Part shown: positions 1 through 7,089 of the stretch, in pieces
Numbering within the stretch: position 1 is the first letter of the stretch
Layout: every line of letters begins with the position of its first letter
DNA from: Demequina silvatica
Lineage (GTDB): Bacteria; Actinomycetota; Actinomycetes; Actinomycetales; Demequinaceae
Length of the DNA: 64,000 nt
Direction of reading: 5' to 3'
Assembly: GCF_000971215.1 (NCBI RefSeq)
Contig: NZ_BBMA01000002.1
Location: forward strand, 541,111 to 605,110
Translations under genes and position numbers: made by a program
The notes under the pieces: model-generated
The model's input: only the letters and a program-made list of their open reading frames with translations
What the model was told of the DNA's origin: nothing
The model's database searches: none

Positions 1-1
1 G

Positions 2-667
2 CTCGCGGACCAGACCGTCGACGGGCTCATCATCATGCGCGCCGAGGGCGGGCCCGGCGACAGCTTCGCGATGCGGCCGAGCATGCCGGTCGCGGTCTCG
101 GACTCGCGCCCGCACGGGCGGTTCCCGCGCGTGGCCAGCAACGAGTTCGGCAGCGCCAAGGACGCCGTGTGGCACCTGCTCGACCTGGGTCACCGCACGG
201 TCCACCACCTGGGCGGGCCCGAGGGCTCGGAGCCCGCGCGCCTGCGCGCCGCCGGATGGAGGGCCGCCCTGCTCGAGGCCGGCATCGCGCCGCCCGCGCC
301 GATCCTGGGCGACTGGACCGCGGACGCGGGCCACGCGCTGGGGCGGGCCCTCGCGGAGGACCCGGATGTCACCGCGGTGTTCTGCGCCAACGACGAGATG
401 GCCCTGGGCCTGATCCTCGCGCTGCACGAGTCGGGCAAGCGGGTCCCGCGGGACGTCTCCGTGATCGGCTACGACGGCATCGCGCTCAGCCGCTTCTCCG
501 TGCCGCCGCTCACCACCATCCAGCAGGACTTCCCGCGGATCGGCGCCGAGCTGGTGCGCATGGTGCTCAGCCAGATCGGCAAGCCGCGGCCCTTCGAGGT
601 CGCCGACGTAGTGGTGCCGTCGGAGCTGGTGGTGAGGGGCACCACGGGGCCGCCGCCCGAACGCTGA
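2..667 (+). CDS. LacI/GalR-family regulator, C-terminal part (start outside window)
   Basis: The open frame runs from the window edge to a TGA, so only the C-terminal ligand-binding and dimerisation part of a LacI-type sugar-responsive repressor is present. The family is recognised by the periplasmic-binding-protein-like stretch: VDGLII near the start, the GHRTVHHLGG turn, CANDEMALGLILAL, VIGYDGI and PPLTTIQQDF, followed by the typical ending with VPSELVVRGTT. The N-terminal HTH that would define its operator lies upstream of the window, so target and ligand are unknown. Its stop is 49 bases from the convergent dnaB stop, with one copy of the dispersed GGACGATGC motif (minus orientation, 696-705) in the gap. 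Confidence 0.9.
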   Translation, partial: LADQTVDGLIIMRAEGGPGDSFAMRPSMPVAVSDSRPHGRFPRVASNEFGSAKDAVWHLLDLGHRTVHHLGGPEGSEPARLRAAGWRAALLEAGIAPPAPILGDWTADAGHALGRALAEDPDVTAVFCANDEMALGLILALHESGKRVPRDVSVIGYDGIALSRFSVPPLTTIQQDFPRIGAELVRMVLSQIGKPRPFEVADVVVPSELVVRGTTGPPPER

Positions 668-716
668 GGCGAGCGCGGCGAGGCCCCCGACCCGAGCATC
701 GTCCCTGGTAGGAAGC

Positions 717-2093
717 CTAGAGGTCGCGCGCCATGTCCGTGAAGTGGGCGTAGTCCTTACGGAACGCGACCTCGATGGTGTCGGTGGGTCCCGCGCGGTG
801 CTTGGCGACGATGAAGTCCGCCTCGCCGGGCCGGTTCTCGCGGTCGTAGACGTCCTCGCGGTGGAGCAGGATGACGATGTCGGCGTCCTGCTCGATCGCG
901 CCGGACTCACGCATGTCGGAGAGCATGGGCTTCTTGTCGCCGCGCTGCTCGGAGCCACGGTTGAGCTGCGAGATCGCGATGACGGGCGCCTCGACCTCCT
1001 TCGCGAGGAGCTTGAGGGCGCGGGAGAACTCGGAGACCTCCTGCTGGCGGGACTCGACCTTGCGGCCCGAGGACATGAGCTGGAGGTAGTCGACCACGAT
1101 CAGCTTGAGGTCGTGCTGCTGCTTGAGGCGGCGGCACTTGGCGCGGATCTCCATGAGCGACATGTTGGGGCTGTCGTCGATGAAGAGCGGGGCCTTCGCG
1201 ATGGACGCGGCGGTCTGCGCGAGCCGCTCCCAGTCGTTGGGACCCATGGGGCCCTTGGTCAGGCTCGACAGCTTGACGCTCGCCTCCGCGGAGAGCATGC
1301 GCTTGGTAATCTCCTCGCGGCTCATCTCGAGCGAGAAGATGACGGCGGTCTTGTTGTGCTTGATCGCGCAGCTGCGCGCGATGTCGAGGCCCAGCGTCGA
1401 CTTTCCGACCGCGGGTCGCGCCGCGATGACCACCATCTGGCCGGGCTGGAGGCCGCCCGTGAGGTCGTCGAGGTCGCGGAAGCCGGTGGGGACGCCGCGC
1501 AGCGAGCCGTCGCGGTTCGAGGCGGCGTCGACCTCCTCGAGGGTGCGCTCCATGACCTCGCCGATCGCGAGGTAGTCCTCGGAGTTGCGGCGCTCGGTCA
1601 CGGCGAAGATCTCGGAGGACGCGGCGTCGACGATCGCGTCGACCTCCGCACCCTCGCCGTCGTAGCCGAGGTTCGCGATGCGCGTGCCGGCCTCGACCAG
1701 CTTGCGCAGGATCGCCTGCTCGCGCACGATCCGCGCGTAGTACCCGGCAGAGGCCGCCGACGGGACCATCGCGATGAGCGTGTGCAGGTACTCGGCGCCG
1801 CCGATCCGCGACAGCTCGCCCTGGCGCTGGAGCTCCGCGCTCACGGTGAGCGCGTCCACGGGGTCGCCGGCGTTGTAGAGCTTCACGGCGACGTCGAAGA
1901 CCGTCTCATGGGCGGGCTTGTAGAAGTCGTCACCGCGGACGGCCTCGATGACGTCCGCCATGGCGTCCTTGGACAGCATCATGGCGCCCAGCACGCTCTG
2001 CTCGGCCTCGAGGTTCTGCGGGGGCAGGCGGTCGAAGCTGTGGCGCGGACCGGGATCCGATCCGTACGCCGCCTCGAGCTCGTCGACGGACAT
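717..2093 (-). CDS. dnaB: Replicative DNA helicase DnaB
   Basis: Hexameric 5'-3' helicase that unwinds DNA ahead of the replication fork. The 458-residue length is typical for a family member without an intein. The N-terminal DnaB domain covers about residues 20-125, and the RecA-like ATPase follows from about residue 195, with Walker A ARPAVGKS near 225-232, Walker B LIVVDYLQLM, and the late motif GAIEQDADIV. The ATG is preceded by AGAGGAG. It is the last gene of the rpsF-ssb-rpsR-rplI-dnaB order, but a terminator-like hairpin and a 420-base gap separate it from rplI, so it probably has its own promoter, beside the DnaA-box cluster at 2217-2367. The presumed loader DciA is encoded at 39722-40288. 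Confidence 0.98.
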   Translation of the reverse strand: MSVDELEAAYGSDPGPRHSFDRLPPQNLEAEQSVLGAMMLSKDAMADVIEAVRGDDFYKPAHETVFDVAVKLYNAGDPVDALTVSAELQRQGELSRIGGAEYLHTLIAMVPSAASAGYYARIVREQAILRKLVEAGTRIANLGYDGEGAEVDAIVDAASSEIFAVTERRNSEDYLAIGEVMERTLEEVDAASNRDGSLRGVPTGFRDLDDLTGGLQPGQMVVIAARPAVGKSTLGLDIARSCAIKHNKTAVIFSLEMSREEITKRMLSAEASVKLSSLTKGPMGPNDWERLAQTAASIAKAPLFIDDSPNMSLMEIRAKCRRLKQQHDLKLIVVDYLQLMSSGRKVESRQQEVSEFSRALKLLAKEVEAPVIAISQLNRGSEQRGDKKPMLSDMRESGAIEQDADIVILLHREDVYDRENRPGEADFIVAKHRAGPTDTIEVAFRKDYAHFTDMARDL

Positions 2094-2216
2094 GTCGCTC
2101 CTCTCCGTCAGTTCCCACCCAGTGTCTCGCCGGCCTCCGACAGCCGGTCAGACACGCGAATGTAGGCCCCCGGGCGGCGGCCGCCAAATCGGGAGGCGGC
2201 CGTTCTGGGGACGAGC

Positions 2217-2367
2217 CGTGGACAACCTGGGGACAACCGTGGATGACCGTGGGATGGCCGTGGACAGCCACGCGTGAGCCATGTGGACAAGGATGTGGAT
2301 GACTCGTGACTCAGTCGAAATTCGCGGCATCTACGTGGGAGTTCACTCAATGGCCCGCTGTGGACAA
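2217..2367. promoter_or_regulatory. DnaA-box cluster in the dnaB upstream region
   Basis: The 420-base gap between dnaB and rplI (2094-2513) holds no gene. It contains two perfect DnaA boxes in the TGTGGACAA orientation (2282-2290 and 2359-2367), one one-mismatch box CGTGGACAA (2217-2225), and several weaker GTGGA-type words between them (GGGGACAAC, GTGGATGAC, GTGGACAGC, GTGGATGAC). All read in the same orientation. This density outside oriC suggests DnaA binds here, perhaps controlling dnaB; that is inference. The remaining ~145 bases up to the rplI terminator show nothing I recognise. Confidence 0.65.
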
Positions 2368-2468
2368 CTCAGTCGCGAAACTCCCGGGCGTGTCGCGCTT
2401 GGGCGTGTCGCGCTCCGGGGTGCCGAAATGTCCGGCTTCGTCGCGATCGGGTTCGGTGGAACGACGAA

Positions 2469-2497
2469 GCCCGGCCCCCGCGGAGCGGGGACCGGGC
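2469..2497 (-). terminator. Terminator-like hairpin after rplI
   Basis: A GC-rich inverted repeat, GCCCGGCCCCCGC / GCGGGGACCGGGC with a 3-base loop and one mismatch, lies 17 bases past the rplI stop. On the minus strand it is followed by TTCGTCGTTCC, only weakly U-rich, so it is a plausible intrinsic terminator or mRNA 3'-end stabiliser. Confidence 0.65.
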
Positions 2498-2513
2498 CTC
2501 GTGAGCCGTGAGA

Positions 2514-2960
2514 CTACTTCGCGGCGACCACCTGGACGGTGACGTTCGCGGCCACGTCCGAGTGAAGGGTGACCTTCACCTGGTACTCGCCGAGCGCCTT
2601 GATGGGCTGGGCGACGTGGATGCGACGCTTGTCGACCGTCGCGCGGCCGCCGATGGCGGCGGCGATCTCGGCGGGCGACACGGCGCCGAAGAGACGACCG
2701 GACTCGCCGGCCTTCACCTCGACGACAACCGGGGCGGCCTGCAGCGCGTCACGCGCGGCCTGGGCACCCTCGATGGTCGCGATCTCCTTGGCGCGCTGCG
2801 CCTTGCGGAGACCGTCGATCTGCTTCTCCGCACCGGCCGACCACGGGGTGGCCAGCTTGCGGGGAACCAGGTAGTTGCGGGCGTAACCGTCCTTGACGTC
2901 GACGACGTCGCCGGCGATGCCGAGGCCGGAGACCTCGTGGGTCAGGATGACCTTAGCCAT
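2514..2960 (-). CDS. rplI: 50S ribosomal protein L9
   Basis: Structural protein of the large ribosomal subunit. The 148 residues match family length. The N-terminal RNA-binding domain shows the signature MAKVILTHEVSGLG followed by GDVVDVKDGYARNYLVP; a long helix around residues 40-75 links it to the C-terminal domain (about 80-148, including ESGRLFGAVSPAEIA). It starts 15 bases after rpsR in the rpsF-ssb-rpsR-rplI operon and is followed by a hairpin terminator. Confidence 0.98.
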   Translation of the reverse strand: MAKVILTHEVSGLGIAGDVVDVKDGYARNYLVPRKLATPWSAGAEKQIDGLRKAQRAKEIATIEGAQAARDALQAAPVVVEVKAGESGRLFGAVSPAEIAAAIGGRATVDKRRIHVAQPIKALGEYQVKVTLHSDVAANVTVQVVAAK

Positions 2961-2975
2961 GAGCGATCCCCCCGA

Positions 2976-3212
2976 TCAGCGGCCGGAGCCGGAGTAGGGG
3001 AGGAGCGCCATCTCGCGCGCGACCTTGATCGCACGCGCGATCTCGCGCTGCTCCTGGACGGTGACACCGGTGACGCGGCGCGAACGGATCTTGCCGCGGT
3101 CGGAGATGAACTTGCGAAGCAGCGCGGTGTCCTTGTAGTCAACCTTGTCGACCTTGGCGGCCTTGAGCGGGTTGACCTTCTTGCGCGGCTTGCGGATGTC
3201 GTGCTTAGCCAT
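2976..3212 (-). CDS. rpsR: 30S ribosomal protein S18
   Basis: Small-subunit protein of 78 residues. The start is placed at [12 protein letters not shown]; the longer upstream frame is not conserved-looking. The core [16 protein letters not shown] and [25 protein letters not shown] is diagnostic. It has no cysteine, so it is the zinc-independent (C-minus) type. It lies between ssb and rplI in the usual bacterial operon order. Confidence 0.97.
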   Translation of the reverse strand: MAKHDIRKPRKKVNPLKAAKVDKVDYKDTALLRKFISDRGKIRSRRVTGVTVQEQREIARAIKVAREMALLPYSGSGR

Positions 3213-3241
3213 GTGAAGACTCCTGAGTGAAAAAGTACCGA

Positions 3242-3751
3242 TCAGAACGGCGGCTCGTCCGACGCCGGGGCGGTCGCCCACGGGTCGTTCGAGGAGCCGC
3301 CGGCCGGCGAGCCGCTGTAGCCACCGCCGGAGTTGCCGCCGCCGAAGCCGCCACCGCCGCCACCGCCGAACCCGCCGCCCTGGCCGCCGCGCTGCGTGCG
3401 CGTGACCTTGGCGGTGGAGTAGCGGAGCGAGGGGCCGACCTCGTCGACCTGCATCTCCATGACGGAGCGCTTCTCGCCGTTCGCCTCCCACGAGCGCGAC
3501 ACGAGACGGCCGGTCACGATCACGCGCATGCCCTTGGTGAGGGACTCTGCGACGTTCTCGGCGGCCTCACGCCACAGGGAGCAACGCATGAACAGGGTCT
3601 CGCCGTCCTTCCACTCGTTCGACTGACGGTCGAACGTGCGGGGGGTGGACGCCACCGTGAAGTTGACGACGGCCGCGCCGGAGGAGATGAAGCGAAGCTC
3701 CGGGTCTCCGGTGAGGTTGCCGACCACGGTGATCTGGGTGTCGCCTGCCAT
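3242..3751 (-). CDS. ssb: Single-stranded DNA-binding protein
   Basis: Binds and protects single-stranded DNA at forks and during repair. It has 169 residues: an N-terminal OB fold ([19 protein letters not shown] ... [16 protein letters not shown] ... [10 protein letters not shown]), then a glycine-rich disordered linker (about residues 117-145), and an acidic tip ending DEPPF, the standard docking motif for partner proteins. It lies between rpsF and rpsR, the usual place for housekeeping ssb. Confidence 0.98.
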   Translation of the reverse strand: MAGDTQITVVGNLTGDPELRFISSGAAVVNFTVASTPRTFDRQSNEWKDGETLFMRCSLWREAAENVAESLTKGMRVIVTGRLVSRSWEANGEKRSVMEMQVDEVGPSLRYSTAKVTRTQRGGQGGGFGGGGGGGFGGGNSGGGYSGSPAGGSSNDPWATAPASDEPPF

Positions 3752-3806
3752 GTGTGTTCCCCTTGGTTTCGTGTATGCGCTGGTAAGAGTCGGGAGAGGC
3801 CCGGAC

Positions 3807-4097
3807 TTAGTGAGCGTCCGGGCGGAGCAGCTTGGTGCGGAGGATGGTCTCGTTGAGACCCAGCTGGCGCTCCAGCTCCTTCGCGGTAGCGGACTCCGAC
3901 GTGAAGTTGACCACGGCGTAGATGCCGTCGTTCTTCTTCTTGATCGGGTAGGCCAGGCGGCGACGGCCCCACACATCGAGCTTGTCGATGGTGCCGGAGT
4001 CGCCGGTGATGACCTGAAGGTACTTGTCGAGCGACGGGGTGACCGTGCGCTCGTCGATCTCAGGGTCGAGGATGATCATCATCTCGTACTGACGCAT
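3807..4097 (-). CDS. rpsF: 30S ribosomal protein S6
   Basis: First gene of the rpsF-ssb-rpsR-rplI operon. Its 96 residues match the family: [16 protein letters not shown] at the start and a central [18 protein letters not shown] stretch. A strong ribosome-binding site (AGAGGAGG) lies upstream of the ATG. The operon promoter should lie in 4098-4360, which also carries one full-consensus copy of the dispersed motif. Confidence 0.98.
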   Translation of the reverse strand: MRQYEMMIILDPEIDERTVTPSLDKYLQVITGDSGTIDKLDVWGRRRLAYPIKKKNDGIYAVVNFTSESATAKELERQLGLNETILRTKLLRPDAH

Positions 4098-4254
4098 CTA
4101 TACCCACCTCCTCTGGACTCATGCGGCCACGGACGTTCCGTGGCAGGAGGGTGATGCAGCCGCGCTCGTCCCAGCCAGGTGGCGGGAGTCGCGCGACGGT
4201 CCAGGATACCGTCCCTCGGTGACACCGCGCCAGTAGCAGGTCCCGGCCTGGGGA

Positions 4255-4271
4255 GGGACGATGCGCGGGTC
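4255..4271 (+). repeat. Dispersed motif GGGACGATGCKSNGGTC (reference copy; 37 copies listed)
   Basis: This copy is a full 17-base consensus, GGGACGATGCGCGGGTC. Start positions of the GGACGATGC-containing core found by eye. Plus orientation: 4255, 7043, 9261, 13733, 14511 (variant GAACGATGC), 20824, 24748, 29363, 36654, 39738, 41310, 44826, 45731, 47495, 49626, 53383, 55542, 57432, 60152, 63047. Minus orientation (GCATCGTCC on the plus strand): 696, 7069, 9457, 9831, 14843, 16181, 16905, 26989, 27386 (variant GCATCGTCT), 29741, 37042, 40312, 46126, 46974, 49684, 57490, 62446. Identical 17-mers occur at 4255, 20824, 29363 and 60152. Three copies (696, 29741, 39738) share the longer 5' flank TACCAGGGACGATGC. 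Function unknown. Confidence 0.9.
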
Positions 4272-4363
4272 GCCCCGGTGGACATCGCCCGCGCGGGCGT
4301 GGGGTCGCCGGGGAGACGGCGCGGGCCGCCCCCTAGACTGGCCGGGGCTACCCGGAGGTGTGT

Positions 4364-5626
4364 GTGAAGCAGGTGCTGGTCGTGGGACTCGGCGGCGACA
4401 TCGGCACGTACGCGTTCCAGCGCGCGGCGCACGAGCGGTTCGGCTGGCAGTCGCTGGTGCTGGGCCCCCGCGTCACCACGTTCGGCAGGCACTCGACCCT
4501 GGCCCGCTGGGTCATCGAGCCCGACGTCTTCGAGCCGGAGACGCTGCTGCGCCGCCTCGACGGGATCGCCGCCGAGCACCCCGACCACACGCTGGTGCTC
4601 TTCACCAACCTGGACTACCACGTGCGCCTGCTCGCCGAGCATCGCGACCGCCTGGATCCGCGCTGGGTGCTGCCGCTGCCGGACCTCGCGATGTTCGACG
4701 CGGTGTCCTCCAAGGTCGCGTTCGCGGACGCGTGCGACGCGCTCGGCATCCGCACGCCGCTCACCATCCCGGTGGGCTTCACGGGGGACGCGTCGACGGT
4801 CACGCCGGCGGACGCCCTCGCCCGGGTGCGCGAGGCGGGCCTCGAGTACCCGGTGATCGGCAAGCCCGCGGACTCCGCCGACTGGTTCGGCGTCGAGTTC
4901 CCCGGCAAGCAGAAGATCCACCACTTCACCTCCGAGGCGGAGATCGCGGAGGTGCTGGCCCACCTCGAAGAACGGCGCTACCCGAGCGAGTTCCTGCTCC
5001 AGGAGTTCGTGCCCGGCGACGAGACCTGCATGCGGTCGCTCACCGCGTACCGCGACTCCGCCGGCGCGGTCACCCTGGTCGCGGGAGGCCAGGTGCTGCT
5101 CGAGGAGCACACCCCCGGCACGCTGGGCATCCCCGCCGCGATCCTCACCCACGAGGACCCGGAGGCCTTCGCGGCCGCGGCCCGCCTGCTCGACCACACC
5201 GGCTACCAGGGCTTCGCGAACTTCGACTACAAGGTCTCGTCGCGCACCGGCGAGAGCGTCTTCTTCGAGGTCAACCCGCGCATCGGCCGCAACAACCTCT
5301 ACGTGACCGCGGCAGGCGTCAATGTCGCGGAGGTGGTCGCCCGCGACCTGCTGCCGGAGCTGGTCGACGGCGCCGCGCCCGCGCGCACGCCCACGGACCA
5401 GGTGCTCTACTCCGTGGTGCCGTACCGGTTCCTGCTGCGCTACCTCCTCGACCCGGAGCTCAAGGCGAAGGTCAAGGCCGCCAAGCGCCGCCACGGCGTG
5501 TTCCACCCGCTCCGCTACCGGGGCGACGCGTCGCTCAAGCGCCGGCTGTGGGTGCGCGCGCTCGACCTGCGCCTGGTGCAGAAGTATCGCGAGCACTACC
5601 CGCGGCCCACGGAGAGCGGGTTCTAG
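4364..5626 (+). CDS. ATP-grasp ligase, probable D-amino-acid (cross-bridge) or carboxylate-amine ligase
   Basis: A 420-residue ATP-grasp enzyme, a fold that activates a carboxylate as acyl phosphate and joins it to an amine. The GTG at 4364 is chosen because GGAGG lies 5-6 bases upstream; a second GTG at 4358 overlaps that site. An N-terminal pre-ATP-grasp region (VLVVGLGGDIGTYAFQRA) is followed by nucleotide-binding parts (YPVIGKPADSADW, FLLQEFVPGDE) and the metal-binding EVNPRIGRNNLY. The next genes encode a FemABX transferase and a class A PBP, so attachment of a D-Asp or D-Glu type residue to the peptidoglycan stem or precursor is the favoured inference, by analogy with D-aspartate ligases of A4-type walls. 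The substrate cannot be read from sequence. Confidence 0.75.
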   Translation: MKQVLVVGLGGDIGTYAFQRAAHERFGWQSLVLGPRVTTFGRHSTLARWVIEPDVFEPETLLRRLDGIAAEHPDHTLVLFTNLDYHVRLLAEHRDRLDPRWVLPLPDLAMFDAVSSKVAFADACDALGIRTPLTIPVGFTGDASTVTPADALARVREAGLEYPVIGKPADSADWFGVEFPGKQKIHHFTSEAEIAEVLAHLEERRYPSEFLLQEFVPGDETCMRSLTAYRDSAGAVTLVAGGQVLLEEHTPGTLGIPAAILTHEDPEAFAAAARLLDHTGYQGFANFDYKVSSRTGESVFFEVNPRIGRNNLYVTAAGVNVAEVVARDLLPELVDGAAPARTPTDQVLYSVVPYRFLLRYLLDPELKAKVKAAKRRHGVFHPLRYRGDASLKRRLWVRALDLRLVQKYREHYPRPTESGF

Positions 5627-5642
5627 GAGGGTCCGACGCCCG

Positions 5643-5694
5643 GTTGATAGGGGAGTGCGGAACTCCGGCCCCGGATCTGCACCGGCGTATCAAC
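5643..5694 (-). repeat. 52-bp palindromic element, copy A
   Basis: Starts GTTGATA and ends TATCAAC on the plus strand; on the minus strand it begins GTTGATACGCCGGTGCAGA, matching the copy at 61524-61575. All three copies are exactly 52 bases. The rest of the 359-base gap 5627-5985 has no gene; it shows a further imperfect palindrome around 5755-5815 and a possible -10 (TAGGCT near 5973) directly before the next start. Confidence 0.7.
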
Positions 5695-5985
5695 GGAGCC
5701 ATGCCGCACCCGGCCCGCCGCGGCGCGAGCGGGTCCGAGGGACATCTGCGAAAACGATGGGGCATCGTGACGGTTCCGCGCCCCGTCCCTGCACAACCGT
5801 GAGCGATGGTGTCGCAGGGCCTCAGCGTCTCCGCTGGCCGCGCCTCGAGACACCGGACGGAGGACCGTCATCACTCGACACGGTTCATGCCCCTGCACGG
5901 TCGCATCCGTCAGGATCCCGCACGGTCGACGGAGCCGAGCCGGGCGCACCCGGTCCGCAACGGCACCGCCGATAGGCTCGCTCCC

Positions 5986-7029
5986 ATGACGATCCCCACG
6001 CCCCTCAGCGTCGAATCCGTCTCCGACGACCGCTTCCTCGAGCTCGCCCGCACCGGCGACCACCCCGTCCCGATCGAGCAGTCGCCCGCGTGGGACGCCT
6101 ACGACTCCGCGGTCGAGGGCCGCGAGCACCTGGACCGCCTCGCGATCAGCGACGCGGACGGCACCCCTGTCGCGGTGGTGAGCCTGTCCCGCTACGAGGT
6201 CCGTGGCTTCCCCTACGTGTGGGCCAAGCACGGCCCCATCCCGCTGGTCGATTGCACGCCCGAGAACGAGGCGGTCATCCGCGACGCCCTCACCGCGGAC
6301 CTCAAGGCCCGCTACCCGTGGGCGACGTTCGTGCGCCTCCACGCCCGCCACGCCGCGCCGGACCTCCAGGAGCTGCTCCAGACGGTCACGTTCGACCACA
6401 CCGTCTACGTGGACCTCACGCCGCCCGAGGACCAGATCATGGCGTCCTTCTCCAAGCGCGGTCGCTACAAGATCCGCAAGACCCTCCAGGACGAGGCCAT
6501 GACGGTCACCGAGGAGACCGGCCTCACGCCCGAGGCCTTCGAGGAGCTCTACGCGATCTACAAGGAGACCGCCGCGGGCGCCGGATTCGGCATCTTCCCT
6601 GCGGAGATGTACCTCACCATGCTGACCGCGCTCGCCCCGCACGCGCGCATCTGGGTGGCCCGCCGCCACGACACCGGCCCGGACGGCGACCTCGCGCCCG
6701 GACGCGCCGTCGCCTGGGTCATCGCGGTGGTCCACGAGGACGGCGGCACCGACTACTACGCCGGCAACAACCTCGAGGCGCGCCACACCAACGCCGCGCT
6801 GCGCATCAAGTGGGAGATCCTCACCGCCCTCAAGGCGGAGGGCGTGCGCGAGTACGACCTCTTCGGCGTCGGCTCCGACCGCGCCCCCCAGCTCATGGGC
6901 GTGCGCGAGTTCAAGCAGCAGTTCGGCGAGATCGTCGAGTGCGACGGCGCGTGGGACGTGCCGCTCAAGCCGCTGCGCTACCGCGCGCTCGTCGCGGCCC
7001 TCAGGCTCAAGCGGGCGGTCGCCCGCTAG
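5986..7029 (+). CDS. FemABX-family peptidoglycan bridge aminoacyltransferase
   Basis: 347 residues of the FemA/FemB/FemX type (GNAT-like fold), which transfer an amino acid from aminoacyl-tRNA to the side chain of the peptidoglycan precursor to build the interpeptide bridge. Recognisable parts: EQSPAWDAYDS near the N-terminus, KHGPIPLV, SKRGRYKIRKTLQDE, ETAAGAGFGIFP, and the C-terminal YYAGNNLEARHTNAALRIKWE ... YDLFGVG...REFKQQFG segment typical of the second GNAT half. There is no clear ribosome-binding site and a -10-like TAGGCT lies about 8 bases before the ATG, so it may be leaderless. It sits between the ATP-grasp ligase and a class A PBP; which amino acid it adds is unknown. Confidence 0.85.
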   Translation: MTIPTPLSVESVSDDRFLELARTGDHPVPIEQSPAWDAYDSAVEGREHLDRLAISDADGTPVAVVSLSRYEVRGFPYVWAKHGPIPLVDCTPENEAVIRDALTADLKARYPWATFVRLHARHAAPDLQELLQTVTFDHTVYVDLTPPEDQIMASFSKRGRYKIRKTLQDEAMTVTEETGLTPEAFEELYAIYKETAAGAGFGIFPAEMYLTMLTALAPHARIWVARRHDTGPDGDLAPGRAVAWVIAVVHEDGGTDYYAGNNLEARHTNAALRIKWEILTALKAEGVREYDLFGVGSDRAPQLMGVREFKQQFGEIVECDGAWDVPLKPLRYRALVAALRLKRAVAR

Positions 7030-7042
7030 CCACCCGTCCAGG

Positions 7043-7078
7043 GGGACGATGCGCGGGAGGCTCCCCGCGCATCGTCCC
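7043..7078. terminator. Bidirectional hairpin built from two inverted copies of the dispersed motif
   Basis: GGGACGATGCGCGGG (7043-7057) pairs with CCCGCGCATCGTCCC (7064-7078), a perfect 15-base stem around a 6-base loop. It lies between the convergent stops of the FemABX gene and the PBP gene, so it would terminate both transcripts if it works as a terminator; there is no T-tract on either side. Confidence 0.7.
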
Positions 7079-7089
7079 GGCTCCCTGGG

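Noticed and set aside
717-2093. Intein in dnaB, common in actinobacteria
   Set aside because: The protein is 458 residues with continuous Walker A and C-terminal motifs; no splicing blocks.
4079-5596. A 505-codon minus-strand frame over the ATP-grasp gene
   Set aside because: Shadow of the plus-strand coding frame; no domain, no ribosome-binding site, and low-complexity residues.
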